A stretch of 64,000 nucleotides of DNA, taken from the NCBI RefSeq assembly GCF_024707105.1, contig NZ_JANQAJ010000006.1, positions 744,001 to 808,000 on the forward strand, written 5' to 3'. The position numbers were made by a program, and so were the translations under genes. The notes under the pieces were generated by a model, which saw only the letters and a program-made list of their open reading frames with translations, ran no database searches and was not told the origin of the DNA. Origin of the DNA: Devosia ginsengisoli (GTDB lineage Bacteria; Pseudomonadota; Alphaproteobacteria; Rhizobiales; Devosiaceae). This document shows positions 9,932 through 18,474 of this stretch, one piece after another. Position 1 is the stretch's first letter; every line of letters begins with the position of its first letter.

Positions 9932-10366
9932 ATGGCCTATTGGCTGATGAAATCAGAGCCTGATGTCTTCTCCTTCGACGACATGATGGCCAAGACGAAA
10001 CACGGCGAACCCGAGCAGTGGCATGGCGTGCGCAATTACACGGCGCGCAACAACATGATGGAAATGCAACTGGGGGACCTGGCCTTCTTCTACCATTCCA
10101 ATATCGGCAAGGAGATCGTTGGCATCATCAAGGTGATCGCCCTGGCCCATCCCGACACCACCGCCGAGCCCAATGACAAGGGCAAGGTGGTCTGGCAATG
10201 CGTGGATGTGGAAGCGGTGAAACCCTTGCCGCGGCCGGTGACCCTGGCCGAGGTCAAGGCGACGCCCGAACTCGCCAATCTCGAACTGGTCAGGCTCTCG
10301 CGCCTGTCGGTGTCGCGGGTCGGCGAGGATGAGTGGAAGCTGATCTGCAAGATGGGTGGGCTTTAG
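9932..10366 (+). CDS. EVE domain-containing protein
   Basis: The 144-residue protein is a stand-alone EVE domain, a PUA-like fold that reads modified bases. It opens with YWLMKSEPDVFSFDD and has the conserved WHGVRNYTARNNM segment, a GDLAFFYHSN strand, and an EWKLICKMGGL terminus close to the family consensus. Family members bind 5-methylcytosine derivatives or act with tRNA or restriction systems; the target here is unknown. It is the last gene of the tsaD operon and is followed by a repeat element. Confidence 0.93.
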   Translation: MAYWLMKSEPDVFSFDDMMAKTKHGEPEQWHGVRNYTARNNMMEMQLGDLAFFYHSNIGKEIVGIIKVIALAHPDTTAEPNDKGKVVWQCVDVEAVKPLPRPVTLAEVKATPELANLELVRLSRLSVSRVGEDEWKLICKMGGL

Positions 10367-10395
10367 GTTTCCTGGGGCTGGTGTTCGTGGCTTTA

Positions 10396-10518
10396 CCCCC
10401 ACCCTCATTCCCTCCCCACAAGGGGGAGGGAAGCCTGGCCGGTGGATGAGGTAGCATTGGACCACTGCCCTCGCCCATGCGCCTCCCTCCCCTTGATGGG
10501 GAGGGACTGAGGGTGGGG
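10396..10518. repeat. Dispersed palindromic repeat, family A, copy 1
   Basis: The 253-bp gap between the EVE gene and the DUF1761 gene is mostly this element. Its ends are inverted repeats of about 30 bp: CCCCACCCTCATTCCCTCCC at the left pairs with the rightmost GGGAGGGACTGAGGGTGGGG. A shorter palindrome (CCTCCCCACAAGGGGGAGG) is nested in the left arm. Related copies are at 24587-24694 and 27369-27485, with a fragment at 39066-39094. Every complete copy is intergenic. Confidence 0.8.
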
Positions 10519-10619
10519 TGACGGGGGCCACTGAGCCACGGTCGAGAGACGCTAGGCTATAGGCTCTTCGGGCGCTATCCTTCCCCCCTGCGCAAAACAG
10601 CGCTTCGGGGGAGAACATC

Positions 10620-11024
10620 ATGTCGCATTTCGCCGTCAACTGGCTGGCCGTGATCCTGGCCACTGTTGTGAGCTGGGGCTTCGGGGCCGGCTGGTACATG
10701 TTGCTGGCCAGGCAGTGGACCGCCGCCATCGGCAAGAAGCCGGAAGATATCAACAAGGCCGATTACACGCCCTATCTCTGGTCGGTGCTGTGCCTCGCCA
10801 TCATGGCCTATTTCATCGCCCTGTTGACGCCGCTGCTGACGGGCTCGCTCAGCGTCACCAATGGCCTCATCGTCGGTGCGCATATGTGGCTGGGCTTTAT
10901 CGTCACGTCGATGGTGCTCAATCACCGCTACCAGGGCGCGCGCTGGTCGCTGACGCTGATCGATAGCGGCTACCTGCTGGCGGTGCTGCTGATCGATGGC
11001 GCTATAATCGGGGTATTCGGTTGA
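10620..11024 (+). CDS. DUF1761 family membrane protein
   Basis: This 134-residue protein has four predicted membrane segments (about 6-28, 50-72, 80-100 and 110-132) and the DUF1761 layout: VNWLAVILATVVSWGFGAGWY near the start and a G-A-H-x-W-L-G-F segment in the third helix. The function of the family is unknown. ATG 10620 follows GGGGGAGAACATC. It stands alone behind a family A repeat and converges with yciB, with 12 bp between stops. Confidence 0.85.
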   Translation: MSHFAVNWLAVILATVVSWGFGAGWYMLLARQWTAAIGKKPEDINKADYTPYLWSVLCLAIMAYFIALLTPLLTGSLSVTNGLIVGAHMWLGFIVTSMVLNHRYQGARWSLTLIDSGYLLAVLLIDGAIIGVFG

Positions 11025-11036
11025 GGCGTTTGCGCC

Positions 11037-11666
11037 TCAGCTCTCCACCACGATGGGCGGCACATGCTTGGGCTCGGCCGGCGGGGCGTATTTGTTCAGC
11101 AGGCCGACCTGGGTGATGGAGAAGATCACGGTCAGCGGCATGACGCCCCAGACCTTGAAGGCCACCCAGATATCGGTCGAGAAGTTGCGCCACAGGATCT
11201 CGTTGATCACGGCGAGCACCACGAAGAACAGGCCCCAGTTGAGCGTCAGCCGGCTCCAGCCTTCGGGGCGCAGCTTGTAGACGTCGCCGAACACATATTT
11301 CAGCAGCGACTGGCCGAACAGCAAGCCGCCCAGCAGCACTGCCGCGAACAGCGAATTGGTGATGGTCGGCTTGATCTTGATGAATGTGTCGTCCTGCAGC
11401 CACAGCGTCAGCCCGCCGAAGATCAGCACGACGACGCCGGTCACCAGCGGCATGACGGCGATCTTCTTGAGGATGATCCAGGTCAGGACCAGCGAGATCA
11501 CCATGGCGCCCATGAACCAGGCGGTGGCGACGAAGATGTCGGCGCGCGCATTGGCGATGAAGAACACCACCAGCGGGCCCAGTTCGAGCGCCATCTTGGT
11601 GAGCTGCGGGCGCAACTCGTCCCAGTTGATTTCGGGCTCGGCTTTCTCGGTGGCTTTTTCGACCAT
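11037..11666 (-). CDS. yciB: Septation protein A / YciB family inner-membrane protein (3' part of the ftsY ORF)
   Basis: Read from ATG 11666 this is a 209-residue YciB (also called IspZ or septation protein A), with about five membrane segments. It has the family features [22 protein letters not shown], the region ending [11 protein letters not shown], and [20 protein letters not shown] with the conserved W-x-x-F-K. YciB proteins affect envelope and division processes; their mechanism is unsettled. The length from this ATG matches free-standing members. The gene lies directly downstream of ftsY, the usual alphaproteobacterial order, which supports an independent cistron even though the frame is open from ftsY. 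Confidence 0.82.
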   Translation of the reverse strand: MVEKATEKAEPEINWDELRPQLTKMALELGPLVVFFIANARADIFVATAWFMGAMVISLVLTWIILKKIAVMPLVTGVVVLIFGGLTLWLQDDTFIKIKPTITNSLFAAVLLGGLLFGQSLLKYVFGDVYKLRPEGWSRLTLNWGLFFVVLAVINEILWRNFSTDIWVAFKVWGVMPLTVIFSITQVGLLNKYAPPAEPKHVPPIVVES

Positions 11667-12986
11667 GGGCAAGGCTTTCAGTTCGACGCGTTGCAATGTG
11701 AGGGCAAGCGCCGGGTGATGCAAGGCGGGATAGACCGCAAGCGTGGTGAGATTGGGGCTATTCCCCCCGGCAATGGCCCGAGCGAAGTCGCTGGCGGTAA
11801 ATGGTTCGAGATCGCCCACGCTTTCGCCCACGCCGATGAAATGCACCGGCAGGCCGAATTTCCGGGCGATGGCGACCAGAATCCCGCCGCGCGCCGTGCC
11901 GTCCAGCTTGGTCATGACCAGCCCGGTTACCCCGGCGCGCTGGCCGAAGATTTCCACCTGCCGCAACGCGTTCTGCCCCGTCGTGGCGTCGAGCGTCAGC
12001 AGGGTGGCATGGGGCGCCGTGGGGTCGACCTTCCTGATGACGCGGATGATCTTTTCGAGCTCGTTCATCAGCTCGTCGCGGTTCTGCAACCGGCCGGCGG
12101 TGTCGATGATCAGCACGTCGCGGCCTTCGGCCCGGGCCTGCGTCACGGCATCGAAGGCGAGCCCCGAGGCATCGGCGCCGGCCGGACGGCTGATGACAGG
12201 GGCATTGGTGCGCTGGCCCCAGACCTGCAATTGCTCGATCGCGGCGGCGCGGAACGTGTCGCCGGCCGCCAGCATCACCGACTTGCCCTCGGCGGCGAAT
12301 TTCTGCGCCAGCTTGCCGATCGTGGTGGTCTTGCCCGAGCCGTTGACGCCGATCATCAGGATGACGAAGGGCTTTTGCGTCGTATCGATTTCCAGCGGTC
12401 TGGCCACGGGGCCCAGCACTTTCTCGACCTCGGCGGCCAGCACGGCGCGCACATCCTCGCCTGATACATCGCGATCGAAGCGGTCGCGGCGCAGGGTTTC
12501 GGTGATTGCCATGGCCGTCTCGATGCCGAGATCGGCCTGAATCAGCACATCTTCCAGTTCGTCGAGCGTCGCCGCATCGAGCTTGCGCTTGGTGAAGACC
12601 GAGGTGATCGAGCCGGTGAGCTGGTCCGAGGAGCGTTTGAGGCCGGTGGCCAGCCGGGCAAACCAGCCCTGGCGCGGCGCTTCGACAGGCACTTCAACCA
12701 CGGCGGGCGGGTCGATGGCGACCGGGATGGTCTCGACGTCAGGCTCCGGTTCAGGCTGCGGCGCGGCGGCGGCTTCGTCCTCGATATCCTCGACATAGTC
12801 AGGCGTGGTCTCGGGCGGACCGGGGAATGGGACCGGCTCGGGCTCTGGCACCACGTCCGGCGGTGGCGCTGGCGTGGGCGGCACAGGGTCGGGCGCCGGG
12901 ACCGGCGTTTCCGGACGCGTTTCGGGCGGCGCCGGCGTATCGCCGCCAAACAGGCGCTTGAAAAATCCCGGCTTCTTGTCGGTCAT
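11037..12986 (-). CDS. ftsY: FtsY SRP receptor, read in frame into YciB (649-residue ORF)
   Basis: FtsY is the membrane receptor GTPase that docks SRP-ribosome complexes. From ATG 12986 the protein has an acidic Pro/Glu-rich A region (to about 125), the helical N domain, and the NG GTPase with [45 protein letters not shown] and the closing [16 protein letters not shown]. FtsY normally stops there. Here the frame runs on for about 28 residues of linker-like sequence into a complete YciB. A run of six C at 11763-11768 (G on the coding strand) sits exactly at the expected end. One more G would give Ala-Gly-Gly-Glu-stop at 11758. Separate genes with a homopolymer error are the simpler reading. 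Confidence 0.85.
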   Translation of the reverse strand: MTDKKPGFFKRLFGGDTPAPPETRPETPVPAPDPVPPTPAPPPDVVPEPEPVPFPGPPETTPDYVEDIEDEAAAAPQPEPEPDVETIPVAIDPPAVVEVPVEAPRQGWFARLATGLKRSSDQLTGSITSVFTKRKLDAATLDELEDVLIQADLGIETAMAITETLRRDRFDRDVSGEDVRAVLAAEVEKVLGPVARPLEIDTTQKPFVILMIGVNGSGKTTTIGKLAQKFAAEGKSVMLAAGDTFRAAAIEQLQVWGQRTNAPVISRPAGADASGLAFDAVTQARAEGRDVLIIDTAGRLQNRDELMNELEKIIRVIRKVDPTAPHATLLTLDATTGQNALRQVEIFGQRAGVTGLVMTKLDGTARGGILVAIARKFGLPVHFIGVGESVGDLEPFTASDFARAIAGGNSPNLTTLAVYPALHHPALALTLQRVELKALPMVEKATEKAEPEINWDELRPQLTKMALELGPLVVFFIANARADIFVATAWFMGAMVISLVLTWIILKKIAVMPLVTGVVVLIFGGLTLWLQDDTFIKIKPTITNSLFAAVLLGGLLFGQSLLKYVFGDVYKLRPEGWSRLTLNWGLFFVVLAVINEILWRNFSTDIWVAFKVWGVMPLTVIFSITQVGLLNKYAPPAEPKHVPPIVVES

Positions 12987-13010
12987 GCGTATGCCTTTGG
13001 TCCGTGCCAC

Positions 13011-13105
13011 GACCTCGTCCTTCGACAAGCTCAGGATGAGGTCTACTGGTTGGCTCGTTCTTTAAGTCGCCCTCATGGTGAGCCTGTCGAACCACGAGGG
13101 CGTGC
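13011..13105. repeat. Dispersed hairpin repeat, family C, copy 1
   Basis: This element fills the gap between ftsY and mtaB. It has two hairpin arms in opposite orientation, CTCGTCCTTCGACAAGCTC and CCTCATGGTGAGCCTGTCG. Related copies are at 28140-28227, 35098-35190 and 36424-36507, and a fragment is at 17729-17755. The left arm uses TCC/GGA in the stem and the right arm uses TGG/CCA, so pairing is kept although the sequence differs. Confidence 0.8.
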
Positions 13106-13110
13106 CCAGA

Positions 13111-14376
13111 TCAAGCCGCTTCGCGCAAAGCCTCGCCCACCAACCCGTCGGCGGCAATGCCGGTAATGCGAACGGCCAGCAGCTCGCCCGGTTGTGATCC
13201 CGCTACGGCCACCGGCACGAATTGTTCGGTCCGGCCCAGCCCGTTACGCTCGATCAGCACATTCTCGACCACGCCGACCCTGCTGGCGCAGAGTTTTGCG
13301 AATTGCCTGTCGCCCTCGGCGCGCAGCAGTGTCGCGCGGTCGCGGGCCACGCGCTTGCTGACCTGCGGCATGCGGGCGGCGGGGGTGCCTTCACGCGGGG
13401 AATAGGGGAAGACATGCAGATAGGTCAGGTCCGCCTCGGTGACGATAGCAAGCGTATTGGCGAACATGGCATCGGTTTCGGTGGGGAAGCCGGCGATGAT
13501 ATCGGCGCCGAATACCATGTCGGGGCGCAGCGCACGCAGCTTGCCGACAATGGCCAGCGCGTCGTCGCGGCTGTGCCGGCGCTTCATGCGCTTCAAAATC
13601 ATGTCGTCGCCCGATTGCAGGCTCAGATGCAGATGCGGCATCAGGCGCCGGTCTGACGCCACGGCGTCATAGAGCGCTTCGTCGGCCTCGATGGAATCGA
13701 TCGAGGAAATGCGCAGGCGCGGCAGGTCGGGCACATGGCGCAGGATGGCCTGGGTCAGCTTGCCGAGCGTCGGGCTGCCCGGCAGGTCGGGGCCGTAGGA
13801 GGTGATGTCGACGCCGGTCAGCACCACTTCGCGATAGCCATTGGCGACGAGCTTTTTCACCTGCTCCACCACCATGCCCATGGGCACGGATCGGGAAGGC
13901 CCGCGACCATAGGGGATAATGCAGAAGGTGCAGCGGTGGTCGCAGCCATTCTGTACCTGCACGAAGGCGCGGGCGCGGCCATCCATGCCCTCTATCAGGT
14001 GGCCGGCGGTTTCCCGCACGCTCATGATGTCGTTGACCTGCACCTTGTCGTTGAGCGGCGTGCCGAAGACCATGGGCGCATAGCTTTGCGCCTTCATCTT
14101 GTCGGCATTGCCGATGACGAGGTCGACCTCGGCCATGTCGCCGAAGCTGCGGGCCTCGGTCTGGGCGGCGCAGCCGGTGACGATGATGCGGGCTTCGGGA
14201 TTGTCGCGACGGGCCTTGCGCACGGCCTGCTTGGCCTGTTTCACCGCCTCTGCAGTGACAGCGCAGGTGTTGATGATGATGGCATTGTCGAGCCCGGCTT
14301 TCTGGGCCTCTGATTTCATCACCTCGGCTTCATAGGCGTTGAGCCGGCAGCCGAAAGTTACCGTTTCCACGGCCAT
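13111..14376 (-). CDS. mtaB: tRNA threonylcarbamoyladenosine methylthiotransferase MtaB
   Basis: MtaB is a radical-SAM enzyme that converts t6A37 of tRNA to ms2t6A. The 421 residues show the N-terminal UPF0004 domain with three Cys ligands for the auxiliary cluster (TFGCRLN, NTCAVT, VTGCAAQ), the radical-SAM motif CDHRCTFCIIP, and a C-terminal TRAM-like region. ATG 14376 is chosen because [16 protein letters not shown] is the family N-terminus; its A is shared with the dapF stop (TGATG). It is the second gene of dapF-mtaB-ftsY-yciB. It acts on the product of the t6A pathway that includes tsaD, also in this window. Confidence 0.95.
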   Translation of the reverse strand: MAVETVTFGCRLNAYEAEVMKSEAQKAGLDNAIIINTCAVTAEAVKQAKQAVRKARRDNPEARIIVTGCAAQTEARSFGDMAEVDLVIGNADKMKAQSYAPMVFGTPLNDKVQVNDIMSVRETAGHLIEGMDGRARAFVQVQNGCDHRCTFCIIPYGRGPSRSVPMGMVVEQVKKLVANGYREVVLTGVDITSYGPDLPGSPTLGKLTQAILRHVPDLPRLRISSIDSIEADEALYDAVASDRRLMPHLHLSLQSGDDMILKRMKRRHSRDDALAIVGKLRALRPDMVFGADIIAGFPTETDAMFANTLAIVTEADLTYLHVFPYSPREGTPAARMPQVSKRVARDRATLLRAEGDRQFAKLCASRVGVVENVLIERNGLGRTEQFVPVAVAGSQPGELLAVRITGIAADGLVGEALREAA

Positions 14377-15251
14377 CAGGCCGCCACCTCGTTGCGCGCC
14401 CAGATGCCGGTGGCCGGGTCCAGCGTGCCGGTCCATTCGCGCTCGGCGGGGCCGGTCAGCACGACATGGTCGTCGTCGCGCCATTCGATGAACAAATCGC
14501 CACCCGGCAGGGTGACGGTCGCCGCGCGCGCCGTGCGGCGGGTGCGGGCGCCATTGACCACGGCGGCGCAGGCCGCGGTGCCGCAGGCCTCGGTCAGGCC
14601 TGCGCCGCGTTCCCAGGTGCGCAGGATGATCCTGTCCGGCGCCATAACCTGGGCAATGGAGATATTGGCGCGTTCGGGGAAGATGGGGTGGTTTTCCAGC
14701 ATCGGCCCGAAGCGATCGAGCGCGTAATTCCACACATCGTCAAGCACCCAGAAGGTGGCATGCGGATTGCCCATTGAGGCGACCGAAGGCGAATGCAGCA
14801 CCGGCGCGTCGATCGGCCCGATCTGCAATTCGATCTTGCGGGTATCGGCGAATTCCTCGGCAAGCGGAATGTCGTACCAGGCGAATTTGGGCGTGCCCAT
14901 ATCGACGGTGATCATGCCATCGTCGCGGGTTTCGCCGAACAGGATCCCGGCCACGGTCTCGAAGGTGAAACGCTGCCGGCCCTGCTCTGACGTGAGAACC
15001 TGCACGACGCAGCGCATGCCATTGCCGCAGGCCTGGGCGATGGAGCCGTCCGAATTGATGATCTCGATATAGTTCGCGGTGCCCGGCGTACGCGGATCAT
15101 GCACGGCCATGATCTGGTCGAACTTGGTGCCCTCGGTGGCATTGATGGCGATGGCCGCTTCAGGCGTGACCCGGTCGGCGCGGCCGCGCATGTCGGCCAC
15201 GATGATCTGGTTGCCCAGCCCGTTCATCTTGAGAAACGGCACGCCGCTCAA
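14376..15251 (-). CDS. dapF: Diaminopimelate epimerase
   Basis: DapF interconverts LL- and meso-diaminopimelate for lysine and peptidoglycan synthesis. The two catalytic Cys motifs are present: ACGNGMRCV in the N-terminal half and [11 protein letters not shown] in the C-terminal half. The N-terminal signature [10 protein letters not shown] and the GNPHATFWV segment also fit. There is no ATG at the expected start. TTG 15251 (then SGVPFLKM) is my choice, and GTG 15242 or TTG 15278 are alternatives that do not change the domain. First gene of the dapF-mtaB-ftsY-yciB operon. Confidence 0.94.
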   Translation of the reverse strand: MSGVPFLKMNGLGNQIIVADMRGRADRVTPEAAIAINATEGTKFDQIMAVHDPRTPGTANYIEIINSDGSIAQACGNGMRCVVQVLTSEQGRQRFTFETVAGILFGETRDDGMITVDMGTPKFAWYDIPLAEEFADTRKIELQIGPIDAPVLHSPSVASMGNPHATFWVLDDVWNYALDRFGPMLENHPIFPERANISIAQVMAPDRIILRTWERGAGLTEACGTAACAAVVNGARTRRTARAATVTLPGGDLFIEWRDDDHVVLTGPAEREWTGTLDPATGIWARNEVAA

Positions 15252-15532
15252 TGGTCTGCCTCGCCGGAGGTTTTGCAACGAATGGCCCTATATGGCGGAT
15301 AGCACGCGAAATTGCCAGTGGCCGGAATGAACAGCCGCCATGCAGCCCATCCGGCACGGCGCCATACGTACCGCGGAAAACCTAAAATTGTTCATATTCT
15401 GTAAGGGTTTCGCACTTCATGGCGCTTTAACCAGCATACCAGTCTGGGCGGGTCAAAGCCCGGCTTGTCGGTTATCTTCACCGCAGATGTTGAGGATCGA
15501 CCCATTCTGTCATCGCTTAGGAGCCCGGCCCC

Positions 15533-16492
15533 ATGAACATGACCATGCAGACCGACCAGATCATCACCGACTGGCAGCCGCATTTCCCGTCCCTGTGGGG
15601 CAATCATTCGCTGGCGCTGAGTCACCGCCTGGCCGCCTCGCCGCTGTTCAGCGATGACGCGCTGGCGCAGTTGATCGACAAGAGCCCGCGCGAGGCCTAC
15701 CACGTCAATTATTCGCAGAAGACGCCGGGCAACCCGCCCAAGCGCCGCGAGGGCGAGATCAAGGGTTTGTCCGGCAAGGAGGTGCTCGATGTCGTCAGGA
15801 ATGGCAATATCTGGGTCAATCTCACCGCGCCGGCCAGCGTCGATCCGGCCTATGGCGAGCTGCTCGACAGCCTCTATGCCGAATTCGAGGAGCGCGTCCC
15901 GGGTTTCAAGAGCTACAAGCGGAACCTCACCATCCTGATTTCTTCGCCCAATGTTTCGGTGAAGTATCATTCCGACGTGCCGGGCCAGAGCCTGTGGCAG
16001 GTGCGCGGCACCAAGAAGGTCTATGTCTATCCCGCCAATAAGCCCTTCATTTCCCAGCCGGCGCTGGAAAAGCTGATCCTGGGCCAGTTGCGCGAAACCG
16101 ACATGCCCTATGAGGGCTGGTATGACGACTATGCCGAAGTCCATATGCTGGAAGAAGGCAAGATGCTGCATTGGCCGCTCAACGGGCCGCATCGCGTGGT
16201 CAACGAGAACATGATGAATGTCTCTTTCACCACCGAGCACTGGACCGACGAGCTGCGCAAGCATTATGCGGTCAACTATGCCAATGGGTTCCTGCGCTCG
16301 AAGCTGGGGTTCAACAAGCTCAGCCAGCAGGTGACCGGCGCCTCGTATCTGGCCAAGCTGGGTCTGGCGGGTCTCGTCAAGTTCACCCCGCTCAATCCGC
16401 AGAAGAAGAAGGTCTATACGGTCGATTTCCAGGTCGATCCGGCCGCGCCCGAAGGCGTGCGCGACATCGAGGGCTATTCCTTCAGCAAATGA
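15533..16492 (+). CDS. Cupin/JmjC-like protein, putative Fe(II) oxygenase
   Basis: This 319-residue protein has a cupin-like core with a possible 2-His-1-carboxylate metal site: His146-x-Asp148 in the YHSDVPGQSLWQVRG stretch and His220 in NGPHRVVNE. The surrounding strand SLWQVRGTKKVYVYP resembles JmjC and aspartyl-hydroxylase-like folds. The C-terminal 80 residues are mostly helical. I do not recognise a named family. The last four bases overlap the next gene as ATGA, so the two are translationally coupled and probably act on the same substrate. A 254-bp gap upstream carries no gene. Confidence 0.8.
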   Translation: MNMTMQTDQIITDWQPHFPSLWGNHSLALSHRLAASPLFSDDALAQLIDKSPREAYHVNYSQKTPGNPPKRREGEIKGLSGKEVLDVVRNGNIWVNLTAPASVDPAYGELLDSLYAEFEERVPGFKSYKRNLTILISSPNVSVKYHSDVPGQSLWQVRGTKKVYVYPANKPFISQPALEKLILGQLRETDMPYEGWYDDYAEVHMLEEGKMLHWPLNGPHRVVNENMMNVSFTTEHWTDELRKHYAVNYANGFLRSKLGFNKLSQQVTGASYLAKLGLAGLVKFTPLNPQKKKVYTVDFQVDPAAPEGVRDIEGYSFSK

Positions 16493-17703
16493 CATCGCTC
16501 TCGGCTCTTCCCCGCACCGATGAACGGCGGCACTTTCATGCTGCCGACCGCATCGGTGCGGAGGTTTCCGCATTGCGTGCCGATGTGGTGCGGACGCGCG
16601 AGGCGTTCGATGCCATGGCCCATCAGTGGCAGGGGCTGGAGTGGCAGGCCGATGGCGCCGTGCTGTTCCAGGGCAGCGGCTGGGCCAGGGCGATCTTCGA
16701 TTTCGAGGCCGCGCGCGGCAATGCCGGTTTCGATCCGGTCGTGGTCACGCTCAGTGACGGGCAGCGGCTCGTCGCCGTGCTGCCGCTCGAACGCATCCGC
16801 ACCCGCGCCCGCACCGTGCTGGCGCCGCTCGGCCATGCCTTCAGCCAATATTCCGATGTGCTTGTTGGGGCCGGGCTGGAGCCGCGCGATGTGATCGCAC
16901 GGCTGCTGCGCACCGCCATCAAGGCCGCACCCTGCGACGCGGTGAGTTTCCTCAAGGTGCGCGGCGACAGCCTGCTGGCCAAGGGCATGCCGGACAATCA
17001 CCTGGTAACCGGCACCGAACAGGGCGCGCCCTATGTCGCGCTCAGCGCCTTTGCCGACTACGCCGCCTATTTCCAGACCATCAAGTCCAAGACGCGCAAG
17101 AATATGCGCAATGCGCGCAACCGACTGGAGCGCGACGGCGCGGTGACCCACCATATTGCCGAAAGTGCCGAGGAGACGCTTGATGTCATCGAGCGGACCC
17201 TCAGCGGCCGCGCCAATCGCCTCAAGGACCAGGGCCTGACCTCCCGCGCCTTCCGCGATACCGCCTTCACCAGTTTCTGCACTGCCATGGCCGCGCGAGC
17301 GGACCTGCCTGTGCTGGCCATGTCGCTGCGCCACAAGGACGAGCCCATTGCCGAGCAATGGGGCTTCATCCACAAGCAGCGCTACTATGCCTTCGTCGCT
17401 TCCCGGGATTTCTCCAATTCCGACGAAAGCCCCGGCAAGCTGCATCTGGGTGAAGTCATTCATGCCTGCGCCGAGCGCGGCCTTGCCGGTGCCGACCTCA
17501 TGGTGCCGGTCATGCCCTACAAGCTCACCTGGGCCACCGAAGTGGTGACGGTGCGCGACTATGCCCTGCCGGTCACCCCGCGCGGTATGCTGGTGCTCCA
17601 TATCTGGGACAAGACGATGCGGCCCCTGTTCAAGCAGACCGTATTGCGTATGCCGAAGGGGCTGCGCAGCCTGATGATGAAGCTGGCCGGCCGGGGGCTT
17701 TAG
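16489..17703 (+). CDS. BioF2/FemAB-like GNAT acyltransferase
   Basis: The 404 residues have the layout of the BioF2-like (CelD/FemAB-related) acetyltransferase family. A divergent N-terminal GNAT half covers about 30-190. The second half contains the basic KSKTRKNMRNARNRLERDG segment (about 200-220) and the core strand-helix region LRHKDEPIAEQWGFIHKQRYYA. Such proteins are usually linked to polysaccharide or cell-envelope modification. The start is ATG 16489, overlapping the cupin-like gene by four bases; the frame is open further upstream inside that gene but this is noncoding shadow. Substrate unknown. Confidence 0.8.
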   Translation: MTSLSALPRTDERRHFHAADRIGAEVSALRADVVRTREAFDAMAHQWQGLEWQADGAVLFQGSGWARAIFDFEAARGNAGFDPVVVTLSDGQRLVAVLPLERIRTRARTVLAPLGHAFSQYSDVLVGAGLEPRDVIARLLRTAIKAAPCDAVSFLKVRGDSLLAKGMPDNHLVTGTEQGAPYVALSAFADYAAYFQTIKSKTRKNMRNARNRLERDGAVTHHIAESAEETLDVIERTLSGRANRLKDQGLTSRAFRDTAFTSFCTAMAARADLPVLAMSLRHKDEPIAEQWGFIHKQRYYAFVASRDFSNSDESPGKLHLGEVIHACAERGLAGADLMVPVMPYKLTWATEVVTVRDYALPVTPRGMLVLHIWDKTMRPLFKQTVLRMPKGLRSLMMKLAGRGL

Positions 17704-17728
17704 TCCGGACTTGAACCAAACGTCTTGA

Positions 17729-17755
17729 GACCTCCTCACCATGAGGTCTACTGGT
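17729..17755. repeat. Family C repeat fragment
   Basis: CCTCCTCACCATGAGGTCTA followed by CTGG is one arm of the family C element. It ends eight bases before the methyltransferase start codon, so it occupies the place of that gene's leader. Confidence 0.7.
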
Positions 17756-17763
17756 TATTCGAC

Positions 17764-18267
17764 ATGCCGATTGCCCATAGACATAGCGCTGCCGTCTCGG
17801 CGCTTTCCCTGACCGGTACCGAATCCGTGCTCGAGATCGGCTGCGGTCATGGCGTCGCGGTGCGACTGGTGCTGGATCGGCTCACGTCAGGCACCATTAC
17901 CGCGCTCGACCGTTCGGCGAAGATGATCGATGCGGTCGCGGCCGGCAATGATGCCGCGCTGGCCACCGGTCGGCTGGTGACGCGGGCCGAAGCACTGGAA
18001 GATGCCGATTTCGGCGGCGCCACCTTCGACGCCATCTTCGCCGTCAATGTCGACCTCAACCTGCGGCTGGGCACGCGCTGGCCTTCCATGCTGAAAAACC
18101 TGCTGCGGCCCGGCGGGCGTATCGTCCTTGCTTTCGATCCGCCGCCCGACAGCAGCAAGGGCCATGCCTTTGCCACGAAGTCCCTCGACCGGCTGGCGGC
18201 GGTGGGTTTCAGGGCCACGTTGTTGCCGGCTCATGGCAAGGTCACGGTCATCCGGGCCGAGGCCTAG
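17764..18267 (+). CDS. Class I SAM-dependent methyltransferase
   Basis: The 167-residue protein has a class I methyltransferase core: motif I VLEIGCGHGVAVRLVL, the acidic ALDRSAKMID strand after it, a motif IV-like FDAIFAVNVDLN, and RPGGRIVLAFDPPPD before the last strands. It is short, with almost no N-terminal extension and no substrate domain. ATG 17764 is preferred; an in-frame TTG at 17725 would translate the family C repeat fragment. The repeat immediately upstream may have displaced the original leader. Substrate unknown. Confidence 0.82.
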   Translation: MPIAHRHSAAVSALSLTGTESVLEIGCGHGVAVRLVLDRLTSGTITALDRSAKMIDAVAAGNDAALATGRLVTRAEALEDADFGGATFDAIFAVNVDLNLRLGTRWPSMLKNLLRPGGRIVLAFDPPPDSSKGHAFATKSLDRLAAVGFRATLLPAHGKVTVIRAEA

Positions 18268-18276
18268 CGCCTTTTC

Positions 18277-18305
18277 TTGACTCTCCCGCGCCTTTCCCCT
18301 AAACG
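18277..18305 (+). promoter_or_regulatory. Candidate sigma70-type promoter for ffh-rpsP
   Basis: TTGACT at 18277-18282 and TAAACG at 18300-18305 are 17 bp apart. They lie just downstream of the methyltransferase stop, about 170 bp before the ffh start. The rest of the 207-bp gap holds no recognisable RNA gene; I looked for the 4.5S RNA core and did not see it. Confidence 0.4.
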
Positions 18306-18474
18306 CTGGCCCATTCATCAGGCACAAGTTCCTGACCAGCCGACCGGGACCCCCAGTGGTATAAACCGATCCCGGAGGCCACCATCCGCCAGCGCGTTGC
18401 GCCCGCGGGTGGGTTTGGCGTTTGGACCGATGGATCCTATGTCTCGCGGGTAACCCGCAGAGAAGGACCAGTTT

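Noticed and set aside
11064-12464. Long plus-strand ORF opposite ftsY/yciB
   Set aside because: High-GC antisense shadow: His/Asp/Gly/Gln-biased translation with no domain, and the minus strand has clear FtsY and YciB motifs.
18268-18474. Possible 4.5S RNA (ffs) gene before ffh
   Set aside because: The region lacks the conserved SRP RNA apical loop and asymmetric bulge sequence, so I treat it as leader and promoter.
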